The notes beneath the pieces were generated by a model, which was not told the DNA's origin, searched no databases, and saw only the letters and a program-made list of their open reading frames with translations. A stretch of DNA of 64,000 nt from Dysgonamonadaceae bacterium (GTDB taxonomy: Bacteria > Bacteroidota > Bacteroidia > Bacteroidales > Dysgonomonadaceae). Position numbers and translations under genes: made by a program. Where the stretch lies: the NCBI GenBank assembly GCA_031254645.1, contig JAIRUA010000007.1, forward strand, positions 1-64,000, in the 5' to 3' direction. Positions 35,551 to 45,278 of the stretch are shown here, piece after piece (position 1 is the stretch's first letter; each line of letters starts with the position of its first letter).

Positions 35551-37338
35551 CTAATCCAACTTCAACACCGCCAAAAAAGCTTTTTGCGGAACTTCCACAT
35601 TTCCAACCTGCTTCATCCGTTTTTTCCCCTCTTTCTGTTTTTCTAAGAGTTTACGTTTACGCGAAATATCACCACCGTAACATTTCGCCGTAACGTCTTT
35701 ACGAACAGCCTTTATGGTTTCGCGCGCAACAATTTTCGCCCCAATGGCTGCTTGAATAGCAATATCGAATTGTTGACGAGGGATTAACTCTTTGAGTTTC
35801 TCGCACATACGACGACCGAATGTTTGTGCATTATCGAAATGCGTGAGCGTAGAAAGCGCATCAACAGATTCACCATTGAGCAGGATATCAAGTCGCACAA
35901 GTTTCGCTTCACGATAATCGTGCATATGATAATCAAACGAAGCATAACCTTTCGAAATACTTTTCAGTTTATCATAAAAGTCAATAACAATTTCACCCAA
36001 CGGAATATCGTAAATAATTTCCACACGGTCGCCCGAAATATACTCCTGTTTAATCAAAATACCACGTTTTCCAAGACAAAGTGTCATAATTGGACCGATA
36101 TACGTAGTATTTGTAATTACGGAAGCACGAATAAACGGTTCTTCGATGTAATCAATCTGCGTAATATCGGGTAATCCTGCCGGATTGTGCACTTCCTTCA
36201 TATTCCCTTTTTTGTCATAAACTTTATAGGAAACGTTTGGAACTGTTGTAATTACGTCCATATTAAACTCACGTTCAAGTCGTTCCTGAATAATTTCCAT
36301 ATGAAGCAATCCAAGAAATCCGCATCGAAAACCGAAACCTAACGCTACCGACGATTCAGGTTGAAACGTAAGCGAAGCATCATTCAATTGCAGTTTTTCG
36401 AGCGACGAACGTAAATTTTCAAAATCCTCAGCATCAATTGGATAAACACCGGCAAAAACCATTGGTTTTACTTCTTCGAAACCGTCGATAGCCCTATCGG
36501 CAGGTCGTTTCACGTGCGTAATTGTATCGCCTACTTTTACCTCTTTCGACGTTTTGATACCGGAAATGATATAGCCTACATCGCCACAGCGAACTTCATC
36601 GCGCGGTACCATATCAAGACGTAAAATGCCCACTTCGTCGGCATCATATTCTTTTTCCGTAGCGATAAATTTTACCAAATCACCTTTGCGAATACTACCG
36701 TTTACGATTTTGAAATAAGCAATAATCCCGCGAAACTGATTAAAAACCGAATCGAAAATTAACGCTTGCAGCGGCGCATCGGGGTCGCCTTGCGGCGCAG
36801 GAACTCGTTCAACAATAGCAGCAAGAATATCTTCAATGCCAATGCCTGTTTTTCCGCTGGCGCGAATAATATCTTCGCGCGGACAGCCAAGCAAATCGAT
36901 AATTTGGTCTTCCACCTCATCGGGCAGCGCACTTTCCAAATCTACTTTATTGAGAATCGGAATAATTTCCAAATCGTTATCAATTGCCATATAAACGTTT
37001 GAAATCGTTTGTGCTTGAATGCCCTGTGCCGCATCAACCACCAACAACGCGCCTTCACACGCAGCAATCGAACGCGACACTTCGTAAGAAAAATCAACGT
37101 GTCCGGGCGTATCAATTAAGTTGAGCGTATATTTTTCGCCCTTGTACTCGTATTCCATTTCGATGGCGTGGCTCTTGATTGTGATGCCGCGCTCGCGCTC
37201 CAAATCCATACTGTCAAGCACTTGCGCCTTTAAGTCTTTGCTATCCACCGTTTTGGTAAATTCCAATAAACGGTCGGCTAATGTACTCTTACCGTGGTCG
37301 ATATGTGCAATGATGCAAAAGTTTCGTATATTCTTCAT
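35551..37338 (-). CDS. lepA: Elongation factor 4 (ribosome back-translocase)
   Basis: A 595-residue GTPase of normal LepA length. G motifs: AHIDHGKST (G1, about 10-18), RGITIKSH (G2), DTPGHVDF (G3), NKVD (G4). The LepA-specific C-terminal domain ends [16 protein letters not shown]. It remodels stalled ribosomes, mainly during initiation and under ionic stress. It starts 6 bp after asnS on the same strand and is co-transcribed with it, ending at the terminator 35446-35487. Confidence 0.97.
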   Translation of the reverse strand: MKNIRNFCIIAHIDHGKSTLADRLLEFTKTVDSKDLKAQVLDSMDLERERGITIKSHAIEMEYEYKGEKYTLNLIDTPGHVDFSYEVSRSIAACEGALLVVDAAQGIQAQTISNVYMAIDNDLEIIPILNKVDLESALPDEVEDQIIDLLGCPREDIIRASGKTGIGIEDILAAIVERVPAPQGDPDAPLQALIFDSVFNQFRGIIAYFKIVNGSIRKGDLVKFIATEKEYDADEVGILRLDMVPRDEVRCGDVGYIISGIKTSKEVKVGDTITHVKRPADRAIDGFEEVKPMVFAGVYPIDAEDFENLRSSLEKLQLNDASLTFQPESSVALGFGFRCGFLGLLHMEIIQERLEREFNMDVITTVPNVSYKVYDKKGNMKEVHNPAGLPDITQIDYIEEPFIRASVITNTTYIGPIMTLCLGKRGILIKQEYISGDRVEIIYDIPLGEIVIDFYDKLKSISKGYASFDYHMHDYREAKLVRLDILLNGESVDALSTLTHFDNAQTFGRRMCEKLKELIPRQQFDIAIQAAIGAKIVARETIKAVRKDVTAKCYGGDISRKRKLLEKQKEGKKRMKQVGNVEVPQKAFLAVLKLD

Positions 37339-37344
37339 TCTAAA

Positions 37345-38742
37345 TTAAAATTCTGCGTTATTCGGCGTTCTCGGAAACGGAATCACATCGCGAATATTCG
37401 CCATTCCGGTAATAAAAAGCATCAATCGTTCAAAGCCAAGACCAAAACCGGCGTGAGGTGCGGTGCCGAATTTGCGAATTTCGAGATACCACCAGATAGA
37501 TTCGGTACTCATTTCCATTTCGTTCACACGGGTCATTAATTTTTCATAATCTTCTTCACGCTCAGAGCCGCCGATAATTTCGCCGATTTTCGGAAAAAGC
37601 ACATCCATTGCACGAACGGTTTTGTCGTCGTCGTTTTGTTTCATATAAAATGATTTGATGTCGCGCGGATAATCAGTCAAAATTACGGGACATTTAAAAT
37701 GTTTTTCCACCAAATATCGCTCGTGCTCCGACTGCAAATCTGTTCCCCATGATACGGGAAACTCGAATTTTTCTCCCGATTCTTCCAGAATCTTCACACC
37801 TTCGGTATAAGTGAGACGAACAAAATCGTTTTCGACAACAAAGTTCAATCGTTCAATTAACTCCTTATCGTACATATTGTTGAGAAACTCAATGTCTTCG
37901 TAGCAATTTTCCAATGCATAGCGAATCAGGTATTTGAGAAAATCTTCCGCCAAATCCATATTATCCGTAATGTCATTGAACGCCACTTCCGGCTCAATCA
38001 TCCAAAACTCAGCCAAATGGCGCGGTGTGTTGGAGTTTTCGGCGCGAAATGTGGGACCAAACGTGTAAATCGCGCCCAACGCCATTGCACCCAATTCACC
38101 TTCCAACTGTCCCGAAACCGTGAGATTGGTTTGACGACCGAAAAAATCTTGCGAAAAATCAACTTTCCCTTCTTCCGTACGTGGCGGATTATTTATATCA
38201 ATGGTCGAAACTTCGAACATCGAGCCTGCGCCTTCGGCGTCGGAAGCTGTGATTACCGGCGTATGGAAATAATAGTAACCTCTGTCATTGAAATACTTAT
38301 GAATGGCAAACGACATATGATGTCTCATTCTGAAAATCGCCCCGAAAGTATTTGTGCGAGGGCGCAAGTGTGCGACTTCGCGCAAAAATTCGAGTGAATG
38401 TCCCTTTTTTTGCAACGGATAAGCGATAGGGTCTGCTGTGCCGTAAATTTCGATTTCATCAGCGTGAATTTCGGCGCGTTGTCCTTGTCCCTGTGATTCT
38501 ACAAGCCTACCATTCACGTTGATACACGCACCGGTAGTTATCGGCTTTAGCATTTCTTCATCGAAATTGGTTAAATCAATAACTACTTGTACATTATTTA
38601 TCGTCGTTCCGTCGTTCAACGCAACAAAACTTACTTGTTTGTTTCCGCGACGAGTTCGTACCCAGCCTTTTATGTTTACTTCTGCGCCGAAATCTTCACG
38701 TTTTAAGAGATCGGCTATTTTTGTTCTTGTTATTTGTTTCAT
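37345..38742 (-). CDS. asnS: Asparaginyl-tRNA synthetase
   Basis: A 465-residue class IIb synthetase with an N-terminal OB-fold anticodon domain ([24 protein letters not shown], about 20-100) and the class II catalytic core with [38 protein letters not shown] and C-terminal [15 protein letters not shown]. It charges tRNA-Asn. The NT rather than ND features in the motif 2 region ([12 protein letters not shown]) favour asparagine over aspartate specificity. It is upstream of lepA, and an ATTTTAGATTTACG-type palindrome precedes it. Confidence 0.95.
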   Translation of the reverse strand: MKQITRTKIADLLKREDFGAEVNIKGWVRTRRGNKQVSFVALNDGTTINNVQVVIDLTNFDEEMLKPITTGACINVNGRLVESQGQGQRAEIHADEIEIYGTADPIAYPLQKKGHSLEFLREVAHLRPRTNTFGAIFRMRHHMSFAIHKYFNDRGYYYFHTPVITASDAEGAGSMFEVSTIDINNPPRTEEGKVDFSQDFFGRQTNLTVSGQLEGELGAMALGAIYTFGPTFRAENSNTPRHLAEFWMIEPEVAFNDITDNMDLAEDFLKYLIRYALENCYEDIEFLNNMYDKELIERLNFVVENDFVRLTYTEGVKILEESGEKFEFPVSWGTDLQSEHERYLVEKHFKCPVILTDYPRDIKSFYMKQNDDDKTVRAMDVLFPKIGEIIGGSEREEDYEKLMTRVNEMEMSTESIWWYLEIRKFGTAPHAGFGLGFERLMLFITGMANIRDVIPFPRTPNNAEF

Positions 38743-38749
38743 AAGTTTG

Positions 38750-38832
38750 GATTTTAGATTTACGATTTACGATTTTAGATTTATAGGTCAAGTGCTTACA
38801 AATCTAAAATCGTAAATCTAAAATCGTAAATT
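38750..38832. repeat. Intergenic palindrome of GATTTTAGATTTACG words
   Basis: Arms 38750-38782 and 38800-38832 are nearly complementary chains of GATTTTAGATTT/ACGATTT words. It lies between the rluB-like gene and asnS and overlaps the last bases of the former. A single word recurs at 42480-42492. Confidence 0.85.
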
Positions 38833-40153
38833 AATCAAATGCTCCCATTCTCAACATATTCACTTCCTGCTCAGACAGATAGCGCCACTTTCCACGCGAA
38901 AGCTTCTTTTTCGTCAATCCGGCGAAATAAACGCGGTCGAGTTTAACGACACGATAACCGAGTTTCTCAAAAATGCGACGTACAATACGGTTACGTCCCG
39001 AGTGAATTTCGATACCTACTACCGAAAGGTCTTCTTCGGTTACGTAACTGATGGCATCGGCGTGAATTTCACCATCTTCCAATTCTATGCCGTCGGCAAT
39101 AGCTTGCATATGCTCCATTGTCACCGGTTTATCAAGCCACACTTGATAGATTTTTCGTTTTTCGTATTTTGGATGCGTAAGTTTTGAAGCCAAATCACCG
39201 TCGTTTGTCAATAACAACACACCTGTGGTAGAGCGGTCTAAACGACCAACAGGATAAATGCGCTCTTGACAAGCACTTTTCACCAAATCCATCACTGTTT
39301 TACGGTTTTCGGGATCATCAGTGGTGGTAACAAATCCTTTCGGTTTGTTGAGCAGCACATATACTTTGCTTTCAGGCTGAACGGGTTGGTCGTGGAACAT
39401 AATCGAATCAGCGCGAGTAACTTTCGTACCGAGTTCTGTTACCACCACGCCGTTTACTTTCACTACACCTGCTTGAATGAACTCATCGGCTTCGCGACGC
39501 GAACAGATTCCTGCATTTGACAAATATTTGTTCAAACGCAATGGTGCATTCAGGTCAGCGTTTTCCTTGTATTTAATTTGCGTGAACGGCTTTTTCTTCT
39601 TTATAAGTTTTTTCTGACCTCCGCCACCTTGGTTGTTAGCATTATACGGTCTGTTGTTTCCGTATGGCTGATTTCTATCGCCATAACCACCTTGTCCTTT
39701 ATTATTATTATTGTATGAGCGATTTGGCCTGTTGTCGCGATTTCCGTAACCACCATCATCATTGTTACGATGTCCGTAACTTCCGCCGCCGTTGTTGTCG
39801 TAGTTTCTACGGTCTTGTCCGTAATTTCCTCTATTATTATTATTTACTTGCTGCGTTACACGCTCACCAACTCGCATACGACGCTTTTTAGCTCCGTCTT
39901 GGCTGTCTCCGTTTCCGTATGAATTTCCTCCTTGTTGAACATTGTCGTGGTTACGATAGCTTTGGTTATACGATTGATTATAAGATCTCTCTCTGTTGTC
40001 TGATGAGTGATAACTTCTGTCGTTTTGTGTTCTTTGATTGTATCCTCTTTCACGGCTATATCCTCCTTGATTTTCGTTTGAAGAATAGTGTCTCTCGTTG
40101 TTCGCATTATCGTAATTACGTCTTGGGCGAAACTCTTCATTGTTTGATGTCAT
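38831..40153 (-). CDS. rRNA pseudouridine synthase (RluB/RsuA type) with long low-complexity N-terminus
   Basis: A 440-residue protein in two parts. Residues 1-195 are low-complexity, dominated by Asn, Gly, Arg, Tyr, Gln and Ser (runs such as SYNQSYNQSY and NNRPYNANNQGGGG), without a fold. Residues 207-440 are a standard RsuA/RluB enzyme: S4 RNA-binding domain (LRLNKYLSNAGICSRREADEFI) and pseudouridine synthase core with PVGRLDRSTTGVLLL, where the Asp is the catalytic nucleophile. It isomerises a uridine in 23S or 16S rRNA. The extension may bind RNA or drive condensation. It follows purB by 67 bp. Confidence 0.93.
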   Translation of the reverse strand: MTSNNEEFRPRRNYDNANNERHYSSNENQGGYSRERGYNQRTQNDRSYHSSDNRERSYNQSYNQSYRNHDNVQQGGNSYGNGDSQDGAKKRRMRVGERVTQQVNNNNRGNYGQDRRNYDNNGGGSYGHRNNDDGGYGNRDNRPNRSYNNNNKGQGGYGDRNQPYGNNRPYNANNQGGGGQKKLIKKKKPFTQIKYKENADLNAPLRLNKYLSNAGICSRREADEFIQAGVVKVNGVVVTELGTKVTRADSIMFHDQPVQPESKVYVLLNKPKGFVTTTDDPENRKTVMDLVKSACQERIYPVGRLDRSTTGVLLLTNDGDLASKLTHPKYEKRKIYQVWLDKPVTMEHMQAIADGIELEDGEIHADAISYVTEEDLSVVGIEIHSGRNRIVRRIFEKLGYRVVKLDRVYFAGLTKKKLSRGKWRYLSEQEVNMLRMGAFD

Positions 40154-40220
40154 TTTTCCTTTTGTTTTAATATAAACCTCACGGTTTTTTAATTTTATAA
40201 ATAATGTTTCTTTTTGATTT

Positions 40221-41564
40221 TTAAACTCCTGTATAATTGCTTGGATTTATTGCTTTTAATTCATTTTTTATCTCATCGTTTACATGTAGTGTATCAATAA
40301 ACGCCGAAATGCTTTCTTGATTGATATGTGCATTGGTACGTGTCAAATCTTTCAACGCTTCGTAAGGTTTCGGATAACCTTCGCGGCGCAAAATCGTTTG
40401 AATACCTTCGGCTACCACAGCCCAATTATTTTCCAAGTCACGTTCTATTGCTTCTTTATTTAATAACAACTTACCAAGCCCTTTTGTTGCACTTTTTAAT
40501 GCAATTAATCCGTGCGCCATCGGTACACCGATATTTCGAAGCACAGTCGAGTCGGTTAAGTCTCTCTGTAATCGGGAGATAGGCAACTTTGAGGACAAAT
40601 GTTCCAATATTGCATTGGCGATTCCAAAATTTCCTTCCGCATTTTCAAAATCAATGGGATTTACTTTGTGTGGCATTGCTGATGAACCAACTTCGCCTTC
40701 TTTAATTTTTTGTTTGAAATACTCCATTGAAATATATTGCCACACATCGCGACAAAAGTCAATGACGATATTATGAATACGTTTTAATGCATCAAACGAT
40801 TCGGCAAAAGCGTCATAATTAGATATTTGTGTAGTATATGCTTCACGTTGCAATCCTAATTTTTCGGATAAAAATCGATTACCAAAGTCTTTCCAGTCCA
40901 CTTCGGGATAGGCTACGTGGTGTGCATTAAAATTTCCGGTTGCTCCGCCGAATTTTGCTTTCGCGGGAATCTCTTTCAATACTTTTATTTGCTCGCAAAG
41001 GCGATAAGCAAATACTTGAAATTCTTTTCCTAAGCGAGTTGGTGATGCCGGTTGTCCGTGCGTACGTGCCAGCATCGGTATATCTTTCCATTCTTTGGCG
41101 TATTGATTAATGAGCGAACGAAGGTTTTCTAATTCGGGAATATAATCCAACTCCAACGCATCTTTCCACATCAATGGCGTTGCTGTGTTATTGATGTCTT
41201 GTGATGTTAATCCGAAATGGATAAATTCTTTGTAATCAGACAAATTGACTTCGTCGAATTTTTCTTTTAGAAAATATTCAACAGCTTTTACATCGTGATT
41301 GGTAGTGCGTTCGATTTCTTTGATATGCGCAGCATCACTTTCCGAAAAGTTGGCTACGATATCGCGCAATGCCGCCATTTTTTCGTCTTGAATTTGATTC
41401 AACGGCTCAATACCCTGTTCGCAAAGTGCAATGAAATACTCCACTTCAACGTGGGTACGATATTTTATGAGTGCATATTCCGAAAAATAGTCTGCCAAGC
41501 CGGCTGTTTTATCTCTATATCGTCCATCAACGGGCGAAATTGCTGTCAGTTCGTTTAATTTCAT
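40221..41564 (-). CDS. purB: Adenylosuccinate lyase
   Basis: A 447-residue member of the fumarase/aspartase superfamily. It begins LTAISPVDGRYRD, the PurB signature of the longer bacterial subclass, with TNHDVKAVEYFLK (about 92), HFGLTSQDINNTA (about 116) and the flexible catalytic loop GSSAMPHKVNPIDFENAEGN (about 296) containing the catalytic Ser. It acts twice in purine synthesis, releasing fumarate from SAICAR and from adenylosuccinate. It is the first gene of a leftward series (purB, rluB-like, asnS, lepA). Promoter TATTTTTG at 41602-41609. Confidence 0.96.
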   Translation of the reverse strand: MKLNELTAISPVDGRYRDKTAGLADYFSEYALIKYRTHVEVEYFIALCEQGIEPLNQIQDEKMAALRDIVANFSESDAAHIKEIERTTNHDVKAVEYFLKEKFDEVNLSDYKEFIHFGLTSQDINNTATPLMWKDALELDYIPELENLRSLINQYAKEWKDIPMLARTHGQPASPTRLGKEFQVFAYRLCEQIKVLKEIPAKAKFGGATGNFNAHHVAYPEVDWKDFGNRFLSEKLGLQREAYTTQISNYDAFAESFDALKRIHNIVIDFCRDVWQYISMEYFKQKIKEGEVGSSAMPHKVNPIDFENAEGNFGIANAILEHLSSKLPISRLQRDLTDSTVLRNIGVPMAHGLIALKSATKGLGKLLLNKEAIERDLENNWAVVAEGIQTILRREGYPKPYEALKDLTRTNAHINQESISAFIDTLHVNDEIKNELKAINPSNYTGV

Positions 41565-41601
41565 ACGATTGCTTTACTTTCTTATTTTCATTAAGAGAGT
41601 A

Positions 41602-41609
41602 CAAAAATA
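41602..41609 (-). promoter_or_regulatory. Promoter -7 box of purB
   Basis: TATTTTTG on the minus strand, 37 bp before the start at 41564. Confidence 0.55.
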
Positions 41610-41663
41610 GTGATAAATCCTGTTTTTGAGAAATTATTTGAGATAATTATTTGGGGATAAATA

Positions 41664-41692
41664 AAAAAGGTTGTCTATTTTTGACAACCTTT
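41664..41692 (-). terminator. Terminator after tRNA-Val
   Basis: AAAGGTTGTC and GACAACCTTT flank a short loop, followed on the minus strand by a T-run, directly after the tRNA. Confidence 0.85.
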
Positions 41693-41693
41693 G

Positions 41694-41768
41694 TGGGCGT
41701 TGACGGATTCGAACCGCCGACCCTCTGCTTGTAAGGCAGATGCTCTGAACCAGCTGAGCTAAACGCCC
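41694..41768 (-). tRNA. tRNA-Val (TAC)
   Basis: A 75-nt tRNA. Acceptor GGGCGTT pairs with AACGCCC, discriminator A, T-loop TTCGAAT; the anticodon loop CTTACAA gives TAC. CCA is not encoded. Promoter TATCTTTG at 41795-41802. Confidence 0.97.
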
Positions 41769-41794
41769 ATTGCACTTGTTTTCAAAAGCGAGTG

Positions 41795-41802
41795 CAAAGA
41801 TA
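41795..41802 (-). promoter_or_regulatory. Promoter -7 box of tRNA-Val
   Basis: TATCTTTG followed by GCACTCGC, a leader shared with tRNA-Ser. The same box TATCTTTG occurs in every CRISPR repeat. Confidence 0.7.
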
Positions 41803-41882
41803 TACTCTTTTTTTGATGTGACAAAATAAAAATCAAATATTTTTCAACTATTTTTCGTATTATGCTCCAGATAAGCATTTTC

Positions 41883-42440
41883 TCATATACGTTTTACCTG
41901 ATAATCGCACTTTATTTTTCCATTTTCTAAATTCGTCAATTTACTCTTAATCATTCGCTTGCGAAGTGCAGAAATGTGGTCAATAAACATCACGCCATCT
42001 AAATGGTCATATTCGTGTTGGATAACACGTGCCATAAAACCAGAATAAGTTTCGTCGTGCGATTGCAAGTTTTCATCAAGATATTGTATGCGAATTTCTC
42101 CTTGTCGCGGTACTTTTTCATGAATACCGGGTATGCTCAAACAGCCTTCTTCTACTTGTTCCGTATCGCCTTTTCGTTCAATGATATGTGCATTGATAAA
42201 CACTTTTTTGAAATCTTTAAATTGTGGGTTTTCTTCATCGGCAAGCGGACTCAAATCGACCACAAAAATGCGATCAGTCAGCCCGATTTGCGGTGCAGCC
42301 AATCCGATACCATCGGCATTGTACATTGTTTCGTACATATTTTCAATCAACTCGTCCAGTTTGGGATAATTCGCAGCATCAATATCCTGCGTTTCTTTGC
42401 GTAAAACGGGCTGTCCGTAAGTATATATGGATAAAATCAT
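41883..42440 (-). CDS. def: Peptide deformylase
   Basis: A 185-residue metalloenzyme with all three motifs: GIGLAAPQIG (about 44), EGCLSIPG (metal-binding Cys, about 104) and HEYDHLDG (HExxH, about 146). It removes formyl groups from new proteins. I start at MILSIYTYG (42440); an alternative start at 42464 adds eight residues and lies at the promoter box TACCTTTG (42462-42469), so it is unlikely. Confidence 0.95.
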   Translation of the reverse strand: MILSIYTYGQPVLRKETQDIDAANYPKLDELIENMYETMYNADGIGLAAPQIGLTDRIFVVDLSPLADEENPQFKDFKKVFINAHIIERKGDTEQVEEGCLSIPGIHEKVPRQGEIRIQYLDENLQSHDETYSGFMARVIQHEYDHLDGVMFIDHISALRKRMIKSKLTNLENGKIKCDYQVKRI

Positions 42441-42461
42441 AGTTGTTTTGTTATGAGAGGA

Positions 42462-42469
42462 CAAAGGTA
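42462..42469 (-). promoter_or_regulatory. Promoter -7 box of def
   Basis: TACCTTTG on the minus strand, 21 bp before the start at 42440. Confidence 0.6.
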
Positions 42470-42575
42470 GTAAAAATTTACGATTTTAGATTAATACGTT
42501 GATAAATTGCATTGTGCTAAACTTCTATTTTATATGAAAAATAAAGCTCGGTTATTATATTTGAGAAAAAATGTG

Positions 42576-42583
42576 TATCTTTG
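42576..42583 (+). promoter_or_regulatory. Promoter -7 box of tmRNA
   Basis: TATCTTTG, 24 bp before the tmRNA 5' end. Confidence 0.6.
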
Positions 42584-42607
42584 TACTCTGATTGGTAATA
42601 AACCATT

Positions 42608-43004
42608 GGGGTTGTTTGGCTTTGACAGCGAGTAGAAAAGGTTTGTAAGCATGCAGTGCGTTGTCGGTTTGCACTATAATCTGAAACGTCAAAACATTAA
42701 CTGGCAATAACAATTACGCTCTTGCTGCTTAATCGAAGTATAGTAGATTGCAAGCTTAATCTGTGCACAGGTGCATAGACAAGACATCGTCCGGAAGCTG
42801 TGGCTTCGAAGCGTTCCGATACGGCGGTGCAGGTAAATCGGAGATAGGGTAAGTGAGGCTTTGACGCTTATCCGAAACTAAAAAGATAAGGATTGAGTAT
42901 GGTGTCTTCAATCGCGCTCTTTCCCGACAGACAAAATGAAGATAAGCATGTAGAAAGCAAATTGTTTCCTTGTTTGGACGAGGGTTCGACTCCCTCCAAC
43001 TCCA
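42608..43004 (+). ncRNA. ssrA: tmRNA
   Basis: A 397-nt transfer-messenger RNA. The ends pair as a tRNA acceptor (GGGGTTG with CAACTCC), the T-arm GGGTTCGACTCCC is near the 3' end, and the 5' part has the conserved GGCTTTGACAG. The tag frame at 42703-42732 reads GNNNYALAA then TAA. It rescues stalled ribosomes, and the tag marks the protein for proteolysis. Bacteroidales tags that I know start with GE, so GN is a variant. An apparent reading frame on the other strand is not a gene. Confidence 0.96.
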
Positions 43005-43007
43005 CAA

Positions 43008-43095
43008 TAAAGATTCAAAGATTTAAAAGTTCAAAAATTCAAAGATACAGCTAAAAGTATCCTTGAATTTTTGAACTTTTAGATCTTTAAATTTC
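43008..43095. terminator. Palindrome of TTCAAAGATTT words between tmRNA and murA
   Basis: An arm at 43008-43048 pairs imperfectly with 43057-43093 over more than 30 bp. It separates convergent units and probably terminates both. Confidence 0.75.
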
Positions 43096-44401
43096 AATCC
43101 ACCCTCAAAATCCTTGCACCCAATGCGTTCAATCTCACATCAATATCCTGATATCCTCGGTCTATTTGGTCAATATTATGAATCGTACTCGTACCTTTGG
43201 CACTCATTGCGGCAATAAGAAGCGAAATTCCGGCACGAATATCGGGCGAAGTCATTGTCATTCCTTTCAAACGGAAACGACTGCCCAAACCAATCACGGT
43301 AGCTCGATGCGGATCGCATAAAATTATTTGCGCACCCATATCTATCAGTTTATCAACAAAAAAGAGACGACTTTCGAACATTTTTTGATGAATCAACACA
43401 CAGCCTTCGGCTTTTGTAGCGGTTACAAGCATCACACTCAATAAATCGGGCGTGAGTCCGGGCCACGGTGCATCGGCAATAGTCAAGATAGAACCGTCGA
43501 TAAACGATTCGATTGTATAACCCTCTTGTCGAGGAATATACAAGTCATCGCCTTGTTGCTCAATTTTAATACCGAGACGACGGAAACTTTCCGGAATAAT
43601 ACCAAGATTTTCAACAGAAGCGCCTTGTATTGTAATTTCCGAAGCGGTCATTGCTGCCATTCCGATAAAACTACCGATTTCAATCATATCAGGTAATAAA
43701 CGGTGGTGCGTACCGGAAAGCTTTGTTACACCTTTTATTATTAATCGATTAGAGCCGATTCCTTCGATTTTGGCACCCATTCGCACCAGCATTCTGCTCA
43801 ATTGTTCCAAATATGGTTCACAGGCGGCGTTGTATATGATGGTTTCGCCTTCGGCAAGCGCGGCGGCCATTAACAAGTTGGCAGTTCCGGTAACGGACGC
43901 TTCGTCAAGTAGGATATATTGTCCTTTCAACTGTTTGGCTTCGAGACTAAAAAGCTGTTTTTTTTCATCGTAAACCAATTCAGCGCCGAGTTTCATAATA
44001 CCATTGAAGTGTGTATCGAGACGACGACGACCGATTTTATCGCCTCCCGGTTTTGGAACACAAGCGCGACCAAATCGTGCCAATATCGGACCAATAATCA
44101 TTATTGAGCCCCGCAACGCTGCCGATTTTTTCATAAATTCTTCGGATTCGAGAAATTCCAAATCAATACTTTCGGCTTTAAACGAATAAGTGTCCATATT
44201 CAGCTTCCTCACTTGCACACCCATATCGCCAAGCAAAGCGATAAGATTGTTTACATCAAGAATATTCGGAATATTTTCGATAACTACTTCTTCTTGTGTG
44301 AGTAATGTAGCGCAAATGATTTGCAATGCTTCATTTTTTGCGCCTTGCGGTATGATTGTTCCTTGCAGGCTGTGTCCGCCTTCGATGATAAATGATGACA
44401 T
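43094..44401 (-). CDS. murA: UDP-N-acetylglucosamine 1-carboxyvinyltransferase
   Basis: A 435-residue EPSP-synthase-fold enzyme starting the peptidoglycan pathway by transferring enolpyruvate to UDP-GlcNAc. Conserved features: QGAKNEALQI near residue 19 (substrate Lys-Asn), the active-site loop KPGGDKIGRRRLDTH (about 117), and DMIEIGSFIGMAA (about 236). In most MurA the loop reads PGGC; here Asp replaces the catalytic Cys. Cys-to-Asp forms remain active and resist fosfomycin, so intrinsic resistance is expected. It stands alone, with promoter TAAATTTG at 44496-44503. Confidence 0.95.
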   Translation of the reverse strand: MSSFIIEGGHSLQGTIIPQGAKNEALQIICATLLTQEEVVIENIPNILDVNNLIALLGDMGVQVRKLNMDTYSFKAESIDLEFLESEEFMKKSAALRGSIMIIGPILARFGRACVPKPGGDKIGRRRLDTHFNGIMKLGAELVYDEKKQLFSLEAKQLKGQYILLDEASVTGTANLLMAAALAEGETIIYNAACEPYLEQLSRMLVRMGAKIEGIGSNRLIIKGVTKLSGTHHRLLPDMIEIGSFIGMAAMTASEITIQGASVENLGIIPESFRRLGIKIEQQGDDLYIPRQEGYTIESFIDGSILTIADAPWPGLTPDLLSVMLVTATKAEGCVLIHQKMFESRLFFVDKLIDMGAQIILCDPHRATVIGLGSRFRLKGMTMTSPDIRAGISLLIAAMSAKGTSTIHNIDQIDRGYQDIDVRLNALGARILRVD

Positions 44402-44417
44402 AAAATCAGTTTTAGGG

Positions 44418-44480
44418 GTTTCAAAGTTTCAAGTTTCAGAGGTTTCAGACTGAAATCTTGAATCCTCGAAACGTTGAAAC
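44418..44480. repeat. Intergenic palindrome of GTTTCAAAG words (copy 1)
   Basis: GTTTCAAAGTTTCAAG and TTTCAGAC...GAAACGTTGAAAC arms lie just upstream of murA. The words recur at 47221-47294. Confidence 0.75.
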
Positions 44481-44495
44481 AAAATTGCTATTTCG

Positions 44496-44503
44496 CAAAT
44501 TTA
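44496..44503 (-). promoter_or_regulatory. Promoter -7 box of murA
   Basis: TAAATTTG on the minus strand; the palindrome 44418-44480 would lie in the murA leader. Confidence 0.45.
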
Positions 44504-44537
44504 CGGATTTTATTTTATTTCTCATCTAATTTCTTCG

Positions 44538-44545
44538 TATTTTTG
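44538..44545 (+). promoter_or_regulatory. Promoter -7 box of queC-queF
   Basis: TATTTTTG, 22 bp before the ATG at 44568. Confidence 0.55.
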
Positions 44546-44567
44546 TACTTGCAAATGAAAAATCTGT

Positions 44568-45233
44568 ATGAAGGATTATAAAAACGAAGATGTTCTCGTG
44601 CTTTTTTCGGGCGGACAAGATTCTACCACCTGTCTTTATTGGGCAAAAAAGCATTTCAAAAATGTGCTTGCGCTTTGTTTTACTTACGGACAACGACATT
44701 CACAAGAAGTGGACAATGCGCGTAGAATAGCTGAAATGGCAGACGTTTCGTTCAAAGAATTAGACGCAAGTATTATTTCAGAGTTAGCACCTAATTCGCT
44801 GACCAATTTATCAATAACAATGGACGAAGAAAAACCGGCAAATGCACTGCCCAATACATTTGTACCCGGCAGAAATATGTTGTTTCTCACATTTGCAGCG
44901 GCGATTGCTTACGCGCAAGGCATTAAGCATTTGATTACCGGTGTGTCGGAAGCCGATTACAGTGGCTATCCCGATTGTCGCGATACGTTTATTCATTCTG
45001 TGAATTCGTCGTTGAATTTGGCAATGGATTATTCGTTTTTGATTCATACACCGTTGATGTGGCTTGATAAGAAAAACGTGTGGCGACTTGCCGACGAATT
45101 GGATGTTTTCAACATCGTAAGAAACGAAACGCTCACGTGTTATAATGGTATCATTGCCGATGGTTGCGGAAATTGTCCGGCGTGTAAATTACGTAAAAAA
45201 GGATTAGAAGAATATTTATTAGCACGCAGATGA
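44568..45233 (+). CDS. queC: 7-cyano-7-deazaguanine synthase
   Basis: A 221-residue PP-loop ATPase. [12 protein letters not shown] (about 12-23) is the ATP-binding loop, and C-terminal [13 protein letters not shown] holds the zinc cysteines. It turns carboxy-deazaguanine into preQ0 for queuosine synthesis. The pathway continues with QueF encoded 45 bp downstream. The last codons (LLARR then TGA) run into a GCAGATGAC-family palindrome that provides the stop codon. Confidence 0.96.
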   Translation: MKDYKNEDVLVLFSGGQDSTTCLYWAKKHFKNVLALCFTYGQRHSQEVDNARRIAEMADVSFKELDASIISELAPNSLTNLSITMDEEKPANALPNTFVPGRNMLFLTFAAAIAYAQGIKHLITGVSEADYSGYPDCRDTFIHSVNSSLNLAMDYSFLIHTPLMWLDKKNVWRLADELDVFNIVRNETLTCYNGIIADGCGNCPACKLRKKGLEEYLLARR

Positions 45234-45260
45234 CACAGACTTTTAAGGATCTGTGTGCTA
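45219..45260. repeat. Palindrome of GCAGATGAC family (copy 1, queC-queF)
   Basis: TAGCACGCAGATGACACAGA faces TCTGTGTGCTA. The queC stop TGA is inside the left arm. Confidence 0.8.
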
Positions 45261-45278
45261 AAATCGAAAAATAAAATT

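Noticed and set aside
42756-43007. An 83-codon frame opposite tmRNA
   Set aside because: It is the complement of a structured RNA gene.
44486-44567. Possible preQ1 riboswitch ahead of queC
   Set aside because: The leader after the promoter box is only about 20 nt, too short.
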